DNA of 64,000 nt from Parapristionchus giblindavisi (taxonomy: Eukaryota; Nematoda; Chromadorea; Rhabditida; Diplogasteridae). A model generated the notes under the pieces. That model did no database searches. It saw only the letters and a program-made list of their open reading frames with translations, and was not told the DNA's origin. The first letter of the stretch is position 1, and the number at the start of each line of letters is the position of its first letter. The DNA lies in the NCBI GenBank assembly GCA_943737045.1, contig CALSFV010000041.1:372001-436000 (forward strand), written 5' to 3'. Of this stretch, positions 1-14,000 are shown piece by piece. A program made the translations under genes and the position numbers.

Positions 1-115
1 ACCTCAACATATAGAGATTATGAATGTGAGTGTTGCAATCTAGCGAGTCTAATCATCTATCTGATCATGCTGACAGTCTGTTAGCGAACTATTTGATTGT
101 GAATTGCTAGCATAC

Positions 116-1738
116 CTCGACAGCTCTAATAGACGAGGAGCAATAGAGAGTGTTCACTTTTGCAGATCCTTCATCAGATCTTTTTATTTCTGATTCAATG
201 GTTAGATCAAGTCCTTCGGCTAGAATCTCAGCTTCTCCAGTCAAATCGAGAGGAACAACGATATTTGTTTGCCCCGAGAGATCACCGATTAAACTGGAAT
301 AAAAATATTTATAAAAAAAACAAGAAAGTCGAAACAATTTACATAATTCTCGGAGACAACACTATTTTAGAGAAAAAAATTAAAAGCTTTAGTCATTAAA
401 AATTGAATGACTCAATTACAATTACCAGTTGGGTCGTGATTCATTACCTAGCGAATTTTACTTATGAGCAAGTTTTCTTAGATTACAATCTGATACGTCA
501 TTCACAATTAACTTAAGAGATAGAGATAAGATGAGATTTTATTACTTTTCCGTGCATAAGCACGTTGCTAAAATAATAATTTACCCTATATTGACATCCT
601 CCATCGACCATAACACTCGATTGGGCGCCTTCATGGAAATGTTATGCACTGCGGCACGTTTGAATCGTGACATGCGAACCTGAATTACACATAATTAAAT
701 CTTTTCACACATGCTTTCAGCACCGATTTTTTTCAGTTCGCATCAATGTTGAAAACTTTGAGAGAGAAACTATTCAATATCTGTTTGTTATTCATATCGT
801 CGGATTATGTGAAAACGTATTCAAATTCTGAATTATATCTTGGACTGATAAAGAACACACAGAAATATAATGTGAAATGGAGAGACAATATACAAAGTCC
901 CAATAACATTGAATGTATCTTTACACTTTTCATTTATTTTCCTATTTTTCTAGTGAAATAAAAGGGATAAAAACATCTTTCACTATAACATATGCAATAG
1001 TATTGTTCTAACGATAAAGAAGATGAGCTCACTTGTGATATATTGATGACTCCTTGATCCCCAGGTAGTCTATGTTCGATATTCGGTATAAGGATCCTTG
1101 GTAGTTGAGATGCCAAGAGATTTGATGCAACCTGAAATCAATTTATCGCTTTCTCTATCTCATAATCTCCACATCCCTCTAACTCTACCTCTCCATCTAC
1201 CTTTACCTCTTTCTTTATTTCCCCTTCCCCTCTCGATCCCGATCCTTTCCCTTTCTAATGCCATAAATGGCTCTATCATCAATGGCTAATTCGAAATCTC
1301 ATAAACGTTAAGAATTATTTATGTGATCATAAGTAGAACATGATTAGAATAGATAAGCCATCTATGATGTTGATGATTACTGACAGATTATATAGATACT
1401 ATTACAATGAATGTAAAGTGAGGATAGATTAAGGGGCGATATACATTGAAGGTCATACGATAATAGGGAAGTGAACCCACTCGTGGATTTACAAATTACT
1501 GACAGCCACATACCATATTGATGGTGTGTACTCCTCTTGGAAACAAACGTAGTCGAACTCCAGATGCATTTGGACTATTTGAAGCTCCTAATAGAGGATG
1601 GAAGTCGAATGGAGACTGTAGTGGACTTGAGAATCGACGAGATCGAATAGATGAATGGAGGCCAAGGGCGAACGGGAGTAAGAGGAGGAGGAGGTAGAGG
1701 TAGATGAAAGAGGGAGAATAGGGAACAACCACCATCAT
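116..1738 (-). CDS. BPI/LBP-family secreted lipid-binding protein, 5' part only
   Basis: Four exons read on the minus strand: 1514-1738, 1033-1131, 585-679 and 116-293, joined in frame by GT-AG introns; the gene continues off the left edge. The start at 1738 gives MMVVV followed by a leucine-rich signal peptide (YLYLLLLLLPFALG). The mature part then follows the N-terminal BPI fold: GVRLRLFPRGVHTIN, a helix LLASQLPRILIP, the VRMSRFKR strand, and LDLTGEAEILAEGLDLTIES...LYCSSSIRAVEV, which matches the 'fdLsveGisisadl...ScssHI' segment of vertebrate BPI and LBP. Family members bind lipids, including bacterial lipopolysaccharide, outside the cell; the ligand here is unknown. It lies head to head with a second family member. 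The C-terminal BPI domain is not in the window. The family call is from remembered motif similarity, not a search. Confidence 0.72.
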
Positions 1739-1789
1739 TCCTCTTATTCAATCTCTCTCATACAAACGAAGAAGAAGAGGCAAAGAGAG
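1739..1789. promoter_or_regulatory. 51-bp interval between divergent BPI-family start codons
   Basis: Only 51 bp separate the start codons of the two divergent BPI-like genes. The interval holds CTCTTATTCAATCTCTCTC and a purine-rich GAAGAAGAAGAGGCAAAGAGAG run just before the plus-strand ATG. It must contain both 5' leaders unless one or both starts are wrong, so a shared bidirectional promoter overlapping the leaders is the simplest reading. No TATA box is seen. Confidence 0.4.
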
Positions 1790-4700
1790 ATGGGAGCTCG
1801 CTTGCTCCACCTCCCAGCAGTTCTCACCACCTTAATCATACAGCTTGTACTGCTGCAACTTATCACACAACCTACAGCTGCCTCTCAACTATCGGCGATT
1901 CTAGGTAAGTTATTGATTGGTTGATCGAAAGATTAGTAATACTCGATTATAGGCGATGCGGCGGCATCACAACTACTCAGACACGCAGCCAAAGTTGGAC
2001 TGTCCGAGCCGAGATATGTTGAAGTGAGTGTTTTATCGATTGATTATTGGTATGTTATTATTATATCATAAGAATGCCCTAGGGGAACGATCGTTCCATT
2101 TCCTTGTCTCATCTCTATATTCTTGTTCGTCTCTTGAGTATGTATATACAAAAGAGGAAGATGATCAAGGGAAAGGCATTAGGAACCGGTATCGATTTGA
2201 ATGAATTTACGGTCGTGATTGTTGACTGTTACATGTAGGAATGATTGAGAAGGGATCATATTGTCTCGAATATCGATCAAGAGATAGATATCGTTAAGCT
2301 CTTGTGTCCAGTTATTCCGACTGGTAAAATAGATCGATAGGTTTTTTGTATTGTTACCATTATTTATCTTTTATCCCGCCCAGTCAGTAAGACATGAAAA
2401 AAAGCAGTATTTTTCTATTAATTCAATCATTAAAATTAATATTTTTAAAGAAAATTCCCCTGGAAACATTAAAAATATTGATCCAACTAATTACAGGTGC
2501 TGCTGAAAACAACAGAAGAGCCTACCCTCGGACCATTGGCGCGTATCCAATTATCGAATAGAATTGGATATAGAAATCTGTCACTGCACTTTCATCATGA
2601 TGAGGTATCATCCTGACAATATCCAAAGGAAGCTCTTCTTGTATTTCTCTCCATTTTCACTTCATATTTTATTATTTCACTCTTTATCTAAATTATTCTC
2701 CTTGAGGTAATACTTTACTAGAACTCGTTGTGAAATTAGCTGAGAATATTAAAGGGAAAACATCGAGAATAGGCACTTCGGTCGATGGGGTAGAATTGAG
2801 AATTTGGACAAACAGAAATTTAATCGAATTCTACATTCTCTGACACAATCAATCACCATTTTTCTAATTTGAATATTCACAAGTTTTAGAGTTTATTATA
2901 GTACTGTAGACTTAAACATTGTCATTATCAATATTTGAGGTCCATGTCATGGTTGATCATCTCTCATTGATGACCAATGCTAATCTTACCAATTTCCTTT
3001 GGCCATTAGGATTAGATGATCAATCTGTCGATATTGATGTGCAGGTAGGAATTTTATCTATTTCTCCGATTTGTTTTGTAGAAGTAGGGAGAATATCTTT
3101 ACTTATTGACGCATGACATGATTCTCATACTTTAGCTTCCTCGTGGAGAAGTTCGTGTTCTTCTACAAGAATCAACATTCTCGTTGGATAGATGTAATCT
3201 CTCATCACCGTCTTTATCGGCTGGTGCTCCCACCCATTGGCTAGCTAATACCGGTAAGCATCTACGAGAAGAAAGAAGAAAAGAAGAAGAACGTAAAATT
3301 TTTTTTAGAGAGACCTGCAAAACTTGCAAGAATATTTTTAGCGAAGTATCGTTTTGATCGTAAAAAATGTTGAAAAATCAATTAGACTTGGAAAATTTGA
3401 AATAGCCCAAGAATGTGTTTTCTCAATCATTAAAAATTATGACTTTGCAAAAAAATATCAGAAGGATTCCAAATTGAGGCTGTTTCATTTAATAATAAGA
3501 ACTTTTCATGTGCTACATTAATGGGTTACATACTCTCACCAGCCCTTGATTCTGCTCTTTGTACCATATTGGCAGAACATCTCAGTCAGCTTAATCATAC
3601 TAATGTTATGTGAGTTTTTTATTAGGAAATAAAATCGAGTAACAAGATCTCTGCGTATCAATGAAAGCAATCACAGATTCATAAAATTATTAAAATTATA
3701 ATATTTATATAAAAATAATCTTGAGCTTCGTTACTCATTACATAAATAACTGTTTTGCAGGAAGTTTCCAGTGGATGTTTTGCTACCAGAGAAAGCTCGA
3801 AACTACTTGGCTCAGGTATTTTCGAAAATATTGATAAGGAGGATTTAATACTGAAATTGTATCATTTGAGAAAGACACGAGTCTATTCTATCGTATTCAA
3901 CGAGTTGATGTCGATATGCATCAATTGAGAGTTCTTGTACAAATTGAATGGAATAAGAAGATTGTAAGTATCTAATCCTTATCATTGATTGCTTTCTTCT
4001 TCTTGACTCTAAACAGTCTCTTTAATTCACCCTTTGTTCATTCATTCTCTGCCACCAGTAGACCCTTGCACGATTGATGGCATAGAAGTAGATATAAAAT
4101 TTCATATTACAATTATTCTCTCTGATATCTGATATGATAACTCTCTGCTCAGCATACAGCCTTGTTAGATATTATAAAATCATTAGATAATGTAGCCGGA
4201 GAGTTCAAAATTAGTTTGGGATATTTTATATTTAGTATTTAGGTATATTAATTATGAAGGTTTTTTTAAAATTGTTATAGATATCATTAAAAATATCAGC
4301 TTCAATAAATTATATAGTTAAGACGGAAAATATATTTCGAAAAACACATATTTAATAATGATGAATGATGAAAATAAATGTGAATAATTGTACAGAGCAG
4401 TGACGAGAGCGTAGATGTAATGCAAGATGCGAACTCGACGATATTTGATATGGAATTGAGAGGAGATGATATGATAACAATATGGATTGAAGATGGAATC
4501 ATTAATGAACTCATTAGTCAAGTAAGATTCAACTTTATCCTCCTATTATTTAACTTTGTTTACAACATTATATAAAGAAGGGTAGCCAGGAGATTTGGTC
4601 TATCATCATGTACCCATGTTCTCTACTCATTCGAGATAATATAGCCCGTGTATCTCACAATCAGTGGTTTGACTGCGTTTTTTTACCGCTCCAGAACAAT

Positions 4701-7327
4701 GGGTATATCACATCTCCCAGAATATAAATTGTTTTTGTATTCAGGGAGATGTGATCTATATGGTTTTAGTCGCGAAAAAAAATCGATTTGAATCACTCCA
4801 CTATAGCAACTTCCATTTTTTATATTTAACCGATATATGTGGAAAGAGAATAATAATCTTTGTGTGAAATAAAAAAATATATAATACCGTCAAAACGAGG
4901 GAGAACGATATAAGTATTAGGGCACTACTTCAGAATATGGTACCAGACCACCGGGCAAGTCCAAAAAGATATGAAAAATGAAATAAACACAAAGGAAAGG
5001 ACGTTTATATTGGACAATTATACTATTATTTTGGGCTGGTACCCTATTCTGAAGTAGTGCCAGTATTAGAATATACGGGAAAATCTCCTATTTTTCCATA
5101 CTTTTCAAAAAATGAATCAGTTATATTTCCTTCACAATCATTCCAAATACTGTGAGTTTGGACTATGGAGTCTACCATCCATTTCACTTTGGTCTATGAA
5201 TGTTTCTTCTCAATTTTGATACGTCATTACAAATTTTAGAATTATACATAGAATTCTCTATTTTTACCCAAATTTAACCAGCCTTATGATTTATAACAAT
5301 CAACCAGGAACATAAGGATATGTAACAGAACGGGGATTTGAATATCGCTTGAGGGGGATATTCAGTAAATAAGGGAGAACACATTAATGGCGCGTTAAAA
5401 TGTGGTGGAAAACCGAAAAAAAACGACTTTCCGAGTGTTAAAATGTACCCTGGAAAACCGAAAATGGAAAGCCGATATTTGAATTCGCGGGCGCGAATAA
5501 TGTGCGGGAATTCAAATTCCGACTTTCCGACTGCCAATTTCTATGTTTAAAAAAACGAAGAAAATTCGGAATTTCTTTTCCTTTCACATTTCGTCTTCTT
5601 TTGAGATCTGAAATTCGCAGTCGCGAGTTCAAATTTAAATTCCCGCACATTATTCGAGCCCGAGAATTCAAATATCAACTTTCCATATTCGGTTTTCCAG
5701 GGTACATTTTAACACTAAGAAAGTCGCTTTTTCGGTTTTCCACCACATTTTAACGCGCCATGAATGACGATTACAGATGCACTACAGAAAGATGAATAAC
5801 ATTCAATTTCAGGTTGAATGGGACTTTGCATGGATGGAAGAGTCGATTCCTCTCACATCTCCAGTTATCCCTCCTGATTCGAGAGATTTCCTATCCACTC
5901 TATGTACTCAATGCTACTTCTTACTTAATGTATCCGCCAGAGGCCAGCCCACCATCCAAGCTACGAATAATAGTTTTGTCCTTGAAAAGTAAGTTTATCG
6001 ATTGCTTTAAAAATATTCTTGCATAGTGAGAGAATTGCTAAGGTGTCACTACGACAAGAATATGCCACACAGTTTGAGAGTGAAAAGCTTTGTTTCTCAT
6101 TGTTTATTTCATTTTGCTTATCAACTGATAATATAATGGCCAAATTTTTTTTAATAATCGATATATTTGAGGAGAGACAGTGTTAATCTTCGTGTTGTCA
6201 ATCCGGATAAGAATGTGACATCAGTGTTCGTTGCATTCACTTTAACAATCAATGCGGAGATTAGACCATCATTTGATAATGGAATACTTCGTACATTGGT
6301 ACAGTTATTGGATACAAATATTGAGATGGAAAAGGGAGCTTTCCCGAAGAATTGGGCATTGTTCATGCAGGATTTGATGAGGGGTAAGTTGTGAAAGCAA
6401 GATTTTATTTCAGAATAAAAAAATCAATTTTGAATGAGCTGAGATTTTAATTTTTGTAGTCTTATTTGATATTCTTGGAAAAAAGTTTTCCAAGAATATC
6501 AAAGGATATGCTAAAAGAGTTTCTCATGCTATTTTTTTTCACGTGTTAATGATCTTGTGTAATTGCACGAAATAGATCAAAAGAATTGGTGTTATTAGAA
6601 CAATTGATACAAAAAACATACCTCTCATTATTTGATCTCTTTGTGGCTACTCTCTTGTCAATACTCTCTTGTCACAGTCTCGTAGACAAAGTTTTAAAGT
6701 GTATTCATAGTGTGTAAAAACTTGGAGTGGTTTTGGATTTTTGAAACCCAATTCAATTCCATCGAAGATAAAGAAAATGAGGAATTGTGTTGGAGAGAGT
6801 TTTAGACTAAACATCAGGGATTCGTTTAATGTCCATAATTTTCAGGTATGATATTAGATATGATGTGGCCAGAGATCAAGAATGCGATAGAAGAACTCAG
6901 TTATGGAAAGGGAGTTAGGATATCTGGTGCATGTGGTATTGAACCAAGTCGTATGAGTCTTGATATAGGAGAGGGAAGGTGAGATCATGGTTGCCCTAAA
7001 ATATACTGTTACTAAATTGGAAATGTTAAAGAACAAAATTCTTTAGCTTACAATGCGTGAAAATGATAAAGTATTCACACACAAGTGTAGTTGCTCATTT
7101 TCTCATTTTCCTCAGTGTTTTGAAATTAAAAATATTGATCAAAAGATATTATTTAATGTGTAATTAAATTTAATGTGAGTATCGAATTCCATTTAATTCA
7201 TTTCAGTTTCGCCGTGACTACTAAGCTGAATTTGGATAAGCTTGAGATCGAGAAGTGTGCAAAGGAGATGAAGAGTGTTTTGCCCAATCCATCTCGATTA
7301 CTAAACGGGCAAAAATTCAAGAAATAA
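1790..7327 (+). CDS. BPI/LBP-family secreted lipid-binding protein
   Basis: About fourteen exons: 1790-1904, 1953-2023, 2497-2604, 2940-3044, 3136-3253, 3462-3609, 3761-3815, 3871-3963, one from about 4154, 4396-4521, 5813-5988, 6181-6383, 6846-6978 and 7207-7327 (TAA). The start codes a hydrophobic signal peptide (LTTLIIQLVLLQLI). N-terminal BPI-like half: VHVMVDHLSLMTNANL, then CNLSSPS and FQIEAVSFNNKNFSCATLMG with an amphipathic helix. The C-terminal half is clearer: LLNVSARGQPTIQ, VNLRVVNPDKNVTSVFVAFTL, ILRTLVQLLDTNIEM, LMRGMILDMMWPEIKNAIEEL and FAVTTKLNLDKLEI follow the BPI C-domain ('sasspPhlsv', 'lqdimnyivpilvlprvNekL', 'llfgAdv'). The donor of the exon near 4154 is uncertain; GTAGCC at about 4193 keeps frame. 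The intron at 4522-5812 holds two MITEs. An AATAAA at 7435 may be the poly(A) signal. Confidence 0.72.
4921..5061. mobile_element. 141-bp MITE with 8-bp target duplication
   Basis: The ends are a 26-bp inverted repeat (GGCACTACTTCAGAATA... against its complement, one mismatch). The copy is flanked by identical 8-bp direct repeats AGTATTAG at 4913-4920 and 5062-5069. An 8-bp duplication fits hAT or Merlin; the GG terminus is closer to Merlin. No coding capacity. It lies in a large intron of the BPI-like gene. Confidence 0.85.
5387..5761. mobile_element. 375-bp long-inverted-repeat (hairpin) MITE
   Basis: The two arms, about 130 bp each (5387 to about 5520 and about 5628 to 5761), are complementary with roughly 90% identity by eye, starting ATGGCGCGTTAAAATG and ending in its complement. 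The middle is a short unique loop. Transcribed in the BPI pre-mRNA it would form a long hairpin. The target duplication is not clear, as the terminal AT could belong to the element or the target. No coding capacity. Confidence 0.85.
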
Positions 7328-8085
7328 AAATATAAACTTATTCATAAAATCTCACCAAGCATATTGCCAAGCAATTCAACGGGCTTTACTCATCATTTGC
7401 ACATATCGATTGAGTGCATTACACTCTCATTATAAATAAAGATATTGAACAAATGAATAAAATATATTTAATTTTTAAAAAAAAACTAGTTTGCAATCGC
7501 GAAAATCACACAGTGAAACTGAAAGAATCAGAAGAGAATTTTGAAGCGAGGTCTCTCCACGAAAGTCATACGGTAGCCTCACTCCGCTCTCTCTCCCTTG
7601 AGGCTGCCTCATCGTGCTGGGGTTTTCACGTGTTTGGTTTAGTGTTTATCATTATCCATCTTTTTTTTATGATGAGCCCTCTACTGCTTTAGTCAATGAA
7701 ATCGGCTGTTGACTCTGATATAGCCACAAAATCCAAAACCACACGTTTTGCACGTAGTCCTCTTGTCTCATCATCGTTTATCACCACTGCTCACAAAAGT
7801 GCACAGCTTTGCGTGTTCATATCGCCGTTGTTGTTTTCGACAGAATTCTCTCGTGGTTTCTCCTCGTCACAAATCGATTGTGTCATCGCGCGATAGGTGT
7901 TCTCATGTTTATTTGATGGGTGTGCCGCCCTCACCCTACTTACTCCTTCCTTAACTCCGATTAACCGATTTATTCCTCATTGCAGGACTGTACATATTCT
8001 TGTTTCTGTCGAGACGCGCGGTTTCGTCAGCGTCGTATTCTATGCGCTGCGGTTCCTAAACTAATATTAAAGAAATTTGGACATA
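7328..8085. other. Intergenic, BPI-like gene to eel-1
   Basis: The first 110 bp is likely 3' untranslated sequence of the BPI-like gene, with AATAAA at 7435-7440. The remainder, richer in GC between 7540 and 8060, is presumably promoter and 5' leader of eel-1. Open frames here look like chance, and I recognise no gene. Confidence 0.5.
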
Positions 8086-11000
8086 ATGAAGATTGATCTG
8101 TCCAATCTTAGGGCTTCCGTCCATGAAGTGGTATGAATGCACATTTCGAAATAAATTGATAAGTATATTGATTACTTGAGACGGAGCCTATTGCATCACT
8201 TCTCGAACGAATGAAACGAGCACAGACAACAGAAGAATTGGTAAATGAAATGAGTAGTATGAAGGAGTGGCCCACTCTTCATGGAAAGGTTACTGATTTT
8301 AAATATTCTTTGTTTATTATGCAATGATTCATTATTTTTCGTGTATGAGTGTGATCTTTTAGCATATTAAATATATTTAGAATTGTTATATTAGGTTTTA
8401 TTATTAATATTTCTTTTGATTTAGTCTGAGCTCGTTCGATGGGCGACAGTTCTGAATCGTCTAGATGAAATTCTCGAAGCAGGCACAAAAGTAGTTGATC
8501 ATCGAATGGCTGTCGATGTTGATCCTCTTCTTAGGTAAGCAACTAAAGTAGATACCATAACTTATGACAACAGTAGAACCTTCACACGTTCATCCGGTTT
8601 TTAGTGTTCATGTCAACATAAGTTAAAACTATTGTCTTTATCAACATTCTTATGATGCATGACTATGGCTGGCTGTAAATAAATCAGCATTAGACTTCTC
8701 CACAAATAGCGAGAACAGTAACATTTCATAGTATTGATGCAATATCCACGGCGGCTCAATGATAGTAACTAAGAAGCTCTTGCCGGAGAAAGAAAGTATC
8801 GCAAACTGAGTGATGATAAGCACTAAAACATCTAGGTTCTCCCAGCGCGAAAGTTGACTACGGTATATCTGGGCGCTCGCTTCTGACTAGACCTATCATC
8901 GAGTTTTACGATTCGCGAGACATGCCGATATGGTTTAGTGGGTAGAGCTTTTGTGTATCTATCCGAACCTCGTAGGTTCGAATCCCGCCCAGTGCAAATC
9001 GACTTTGCCGATTTTTCGTAATGCAAGAGGCTTCAAGCCAAAGTTAAATGTAGGGATTTCTCTTCATTGAACCGCCGTGATATCATCATGTGAATCATTT
9101 TTGTTTGACACTTGCAAGTGAGCAATGAATACTTATTACCAAATGTTGTGATGATTTGTGGGGTACCTTTGTTTAAAAATCAATAAACGGTAATTACTAA
9201 TGTATTGTCAGAATGTTGTTGATGAATATTAATTACAATGTTTCCATAAGATATTTATTTTGCAGATCTCATGTCATCGCGACACTTCGTTTCTCCCTTC
9301 TCGTATTTGAAAACACTACCTCAAGATCTACCTATAATAGTGTCGATGTAAGATTTGTTGATAATTATGGCTAGAAATTGGGTTTGTCAAGTGGGACATG
9401 CGTAAAAGTAGTTAGAGTAATGAGATGCGAGTAAGACTTGTGACGTTTGTTAGTCACATGATTATATATCCACGAGTTTGTATCTATAATTCAACCCATC
9501 CTCAATTAGTATTATTACAAGTAGTTTTAGTTAAATCGAAATTGAAGTATTTGACATTTGAAATAAAGTTATTACTGTAATTACTTTTATAAATTGATCT
9601 AATTAATTGTTCAGCGTCTCCTCGCTCTAATGGAGAGTAGTGATTGCCGTGTCATTCTTGAAGTTCTTCTTGTTTTCCAGGTTATTATTGTTGAGAATAA
9701 ATCTAAATTTAAAAAGGATTTAAAGAAGCAGTACAATTGTTATTAATATCGAATCATCTTCCTCTTGTTGTATGACGTTTTTTGTGATACGAATTATTTA
9801 TTCAACTGATGGAAATGTGATACGCTCATAATGCCAAATATATTTATGAATATAAATATAATTGTGTGATTTACGATTCAAAGGGGAGGCTGGCCTCATA
9901 TATGTATCGTGTATTTTACATTTCAGACAGAAATTGTTGAGGAATGTTATATAATATAAAAATAAAAAAAGATTATTGTAATTAAATAATAATAATAATA
10001 ATACTTTGAGATGATGGGAAAGCGTTCACGATTCCTCTCGAGTCGTTTGGCCCCTGAAATACAGAAGAGATTATGTGAGAAGTTGATGGCTATTGCAGAG
10101 GTTAGAATCATTCATCTTATATAATACTAAAAGAATAAACTAATAATATGAATTTAGAGTAATATATTATAGATGGCTAATTTTTATTGCATTAAAGTAA
10201 AACCATACTTTTTTCCTGAAGATATATTATTATAGTTATATATTAGTTCCTGATTGTTTTGATTTGTATACGTGATTATAAGCTCCGATAGGAATATCAT
10301 AAATATACATTGTTATGTGTTTTCAGTGTTGGGGTGGTCGTCTGAGGGATGTGAAGATGGCTGACTGTGTATGGGATGATCTTACACTTTCTCATCCTAT
10401 ATTCCCATTCCATTTCACGAATACGGCTGGACAGACAACTGAGGTGGCACGACCTGATGTATGTACACTTCATCTCATTTATTACTCATCCAAAATCAAT
10501 AATTGGAAATTGAATTTGTTCTTCTAATATAGTGATGGACTTGCAAAAATTGAGACTGTTCACTACGATGGAGGCACGTAATACACATGTAACACCGCAG
10601 TAATGAAGTTACTATTGTGAAACATGAATCTAGAATTACTGATTCCCATATCTGAAATATGAATGTTTATAGTCATCTACTCCTCTCCTCTCTATCGTCG
10701 AAGATGTCAGTAACAAGATTGATCTCGATGAGGTTGATCGTGCGGGTTTCATTGCACGTCTTCGTCTTTTACGTGACTTTGAGGATCGTGAATTGAGAGT
10801 TAACTGGCTCATTGTCAGATTACTTGCCATGAGCACACTTTGTAAGTTTTTATGAACACCCAACATTATTTCACAAAAAGTGAGAGAATGTGGATTGAAT
10901 ATTGAGAGAGTCAAGCGTTGGTTATTGCTTTAGTTTCATTGATCTTAAAAGTTGTCGCTCTTGTTTGTAATCTTTTGGTGAATCATCTCATTGTATTGTG

Positions 11001-14000
11001 GTTGGTTGTTTAGTTAGAAATGTGTTTACATACCGGGTAGTAATAGGTTTCCTGTCCGATGATGGCGGATCAACTCGTTGGATAATTATATAAAAATATG
11101 GATTTTTGAAAATGTTGTTGTTTGCAGTGCACTCTCGCTGCATGAGTCAGGAACAGCAATATGCTCTATCCCATCCAATGCCTGAGTTCATTAAACAGAC
11201 ATGTGCTGTACTCTTTGTCAAGGATAACTCAAATCCTGAGGTTTGTTATGGCAAATAACTCATTTTCTATTTTTAACAGTGACAATTGTTATCATCAAAT
11301 TTTGAATGTGTGTAATTAACGTTTATATAATAATACGTTGAAATGCGATTGATCTACTTTAACAATATGATATATTTGTAGATGGATACACTGAAGGCAG
11401 AGGCCCTTCGTACTCTCACTGCCATTTGTTCATTGGATATGAAACCACATCGATATGATAGGTAAGAATGTACTAAGTTAGGATAGATATAGTGTATAAT
11501 TATATCTTCATTGAGAGGGTTTATGTTTATTGTGTTAATATGATTGATTGCTTTTAAGTAACAACAGTGTGGTTCGTCGTCGTGTCACTTCTATCATGGA
11601 ACATCTCGAAGCAACTTCATATCATGGATTCCTTGCCAGTTATGTACGACAATCTGTAGATGATCTCAAGGTATGATTTATCATAGTATACTGACTATTA
11701 GAAGTTGTATCCAAAATGATCACACGTTCTACATTTATCTATTTTACATTGAAATATATGTTTACGTTGGTTAATTTGTACAGAATGGACGTATCGGCAA
11801 ACCGGGTTATCCCTCGATCTCACTGTGTACTGCACTATTCTCTCTACTCTATCATATGGCTAGTCTCGATCATCCCAGATCACCCAGTACGTTCTTTTGT
11901 TCTTTGAAAAGTTGAGATTATAATTTACAACGTTTTTATAAAGTAATTTCATTTTGCCGTGTGCATTCAATAACTCGTTTCGATTAATGTCTTTTTCTTC
12001 TCTCGGATGTAATGACAACAATGAATGACATAACATATCTAAGAGTAGTATCCCCTGCAGGAACTCAAGGAGGTGCAGCACCCGAGTCACTCATATCATC
12101 AGGAATCACACAGACTATGATATCAGTCATCTCTTCTCATGATCTTCCCCTTGAATATACCTCTTTCGTCACCAGATGCGTACGGTACGTCATTAATAAT
12201 AATAATTTTTTTATTATTATTATTATTTATATTATCGATTTTTTTGTTAAGTGTCGTTGACGTCGTCTCAGCCATTGACGTCACGGGATTCATCTCGAAC
12301 AAGGGCATGGACGTTTGTGTGAATAGATTAGTGGTCAGTTATCGATTGATTTGTGATCCTCGACTACAGTGACCATTACTCTTTCAGCACGAGGTAGATC
12401 AATCTCGGAAGGAGAATCCCTTCATGATAGATGTGTCTGCTGATGAGGCTGATAAGCCAGTTCCTGGATACATTCGAACTCCCCGACAGACTGTAAGGAG
12501 TATTGATTGATTGATTTGATTGTCATTCGAACTATGATATTGATTGATTTGATGAAATATACTGAATACTGTTCTTGAGGTATTCTGTCATCATCAACGC
12601 GGAGCTCTTATTAAGTCATTACTCAACTTCATCAAACGAATAATCAATGAACGTGATTTCGTTGATCAAGTTAGACATTGTAAGTCATTTGTTTCAGAAC
12701 TTGGTCATTCGGTTTTATATGATTGAGTTGACTACAACTCATCTAATGCTTCGAGATATACTATGAAATCAGTATATCAATAATATTTTTAATTATACCT
12801 ATGGGATTTGTTTTTGTCGCTATTATAATTATTACTATTATTGCTATTATTATTAGTATTGTTATTATTAATTTTTTTTATTATTATTATTTGCAGTAAT
12901 GGAGGGTGGTCTACCTGATGCACTTCGTCATATCTTCTCCAATATTGAATACTACTCATCTGCCCTCTTCCATTACTCTATGCAATTAGTGCAGAACTTT
13001 ATCTATCAAGAGCCTGCTCAGCTGACAATGCTCCAGAATAAACATCTTCCATTCACTCTACTCATGGCTGTACTCAGGAAGGATGTACGATTTTGATTTA
13101 CTTTATTTTATTTATCATGCTTCAAAAAGCTAATTTCTTGGTGATTTGTAACCAGGCAGATTCATGCTTTCACAAAAGATGAAATTGCATGGAAGGGGTT
13201 GCGGTCATTTTCCTTTTCGGTCAGAGTAGCGTCTATTTTAGTATAAAAAAGATTGTTGACAAATTTGTAAAGTTACAATAATAATATTAATTAATGAATG
13301 GTATTAGATTGATCCATCTCGTGACGTCATCTCCACAATGGCTCAAGTATTCGCTGCTCTATGTCTGAATGAACGTGGAATGAATCAATTCAAACAATTT
13401 TCTCCATTTGATGAAATGCTCCGTATTGTACTCACAGCCAAATATATCAATACAATGAAGAGACGAAGGACCGATCTCAGTGAGGGTTTGCTTTTATATT
13501 CATCTATATGGAAATCAGAGAACTCGCCGTAATATTGAGGTCTGCGAGACAGGGAAATGTTCGCGAATTTATGGCCAAATTACAATTGAAATTGAGTGTT
13601 TATAGGATAGGTTGATTTAGCTAGATCTAGGAACCGGCAATCAAGTGGTTGAATATGAAATGTGCTTTAAATGTAATTGATATGCAGATGATTGCTCGTA
13701 CAACGTTGGTACTACTCTGGATGATCTTCTAAGACAACATCACTCACTCAGAGAACTATGTCTAGACAGTTTTGTTACGGTACGTTATATGTTTTGTTTT
13801 AAAATTAAGCTGACTATTAGCCCATAGTATTTCCTCATAATCTTTATGTATTATGTTGTGTTTGAAACGAGAATCTACCATGTTGATGTTATTTTAGTAG
13901 TGTCTTCTTTCAATTTGTAATTATTTGTCTATTATTATTGATTGTAATCTCTTTAGAGTCTTCGTTGTCTTATCGATCTCGGATCATCAACACCATCATC

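Noticed and set aside
7414..7954. Plus-strand frames before eel-1
   Set aside because: Overlapping frames without splice logic or motifs; this is probably promoter and leader.
8924..9016. Functional tRNA gene
   Set aside because: A and B boxes are good, but acceptor, D and T stems do not pair; the two other copies have the same defects.
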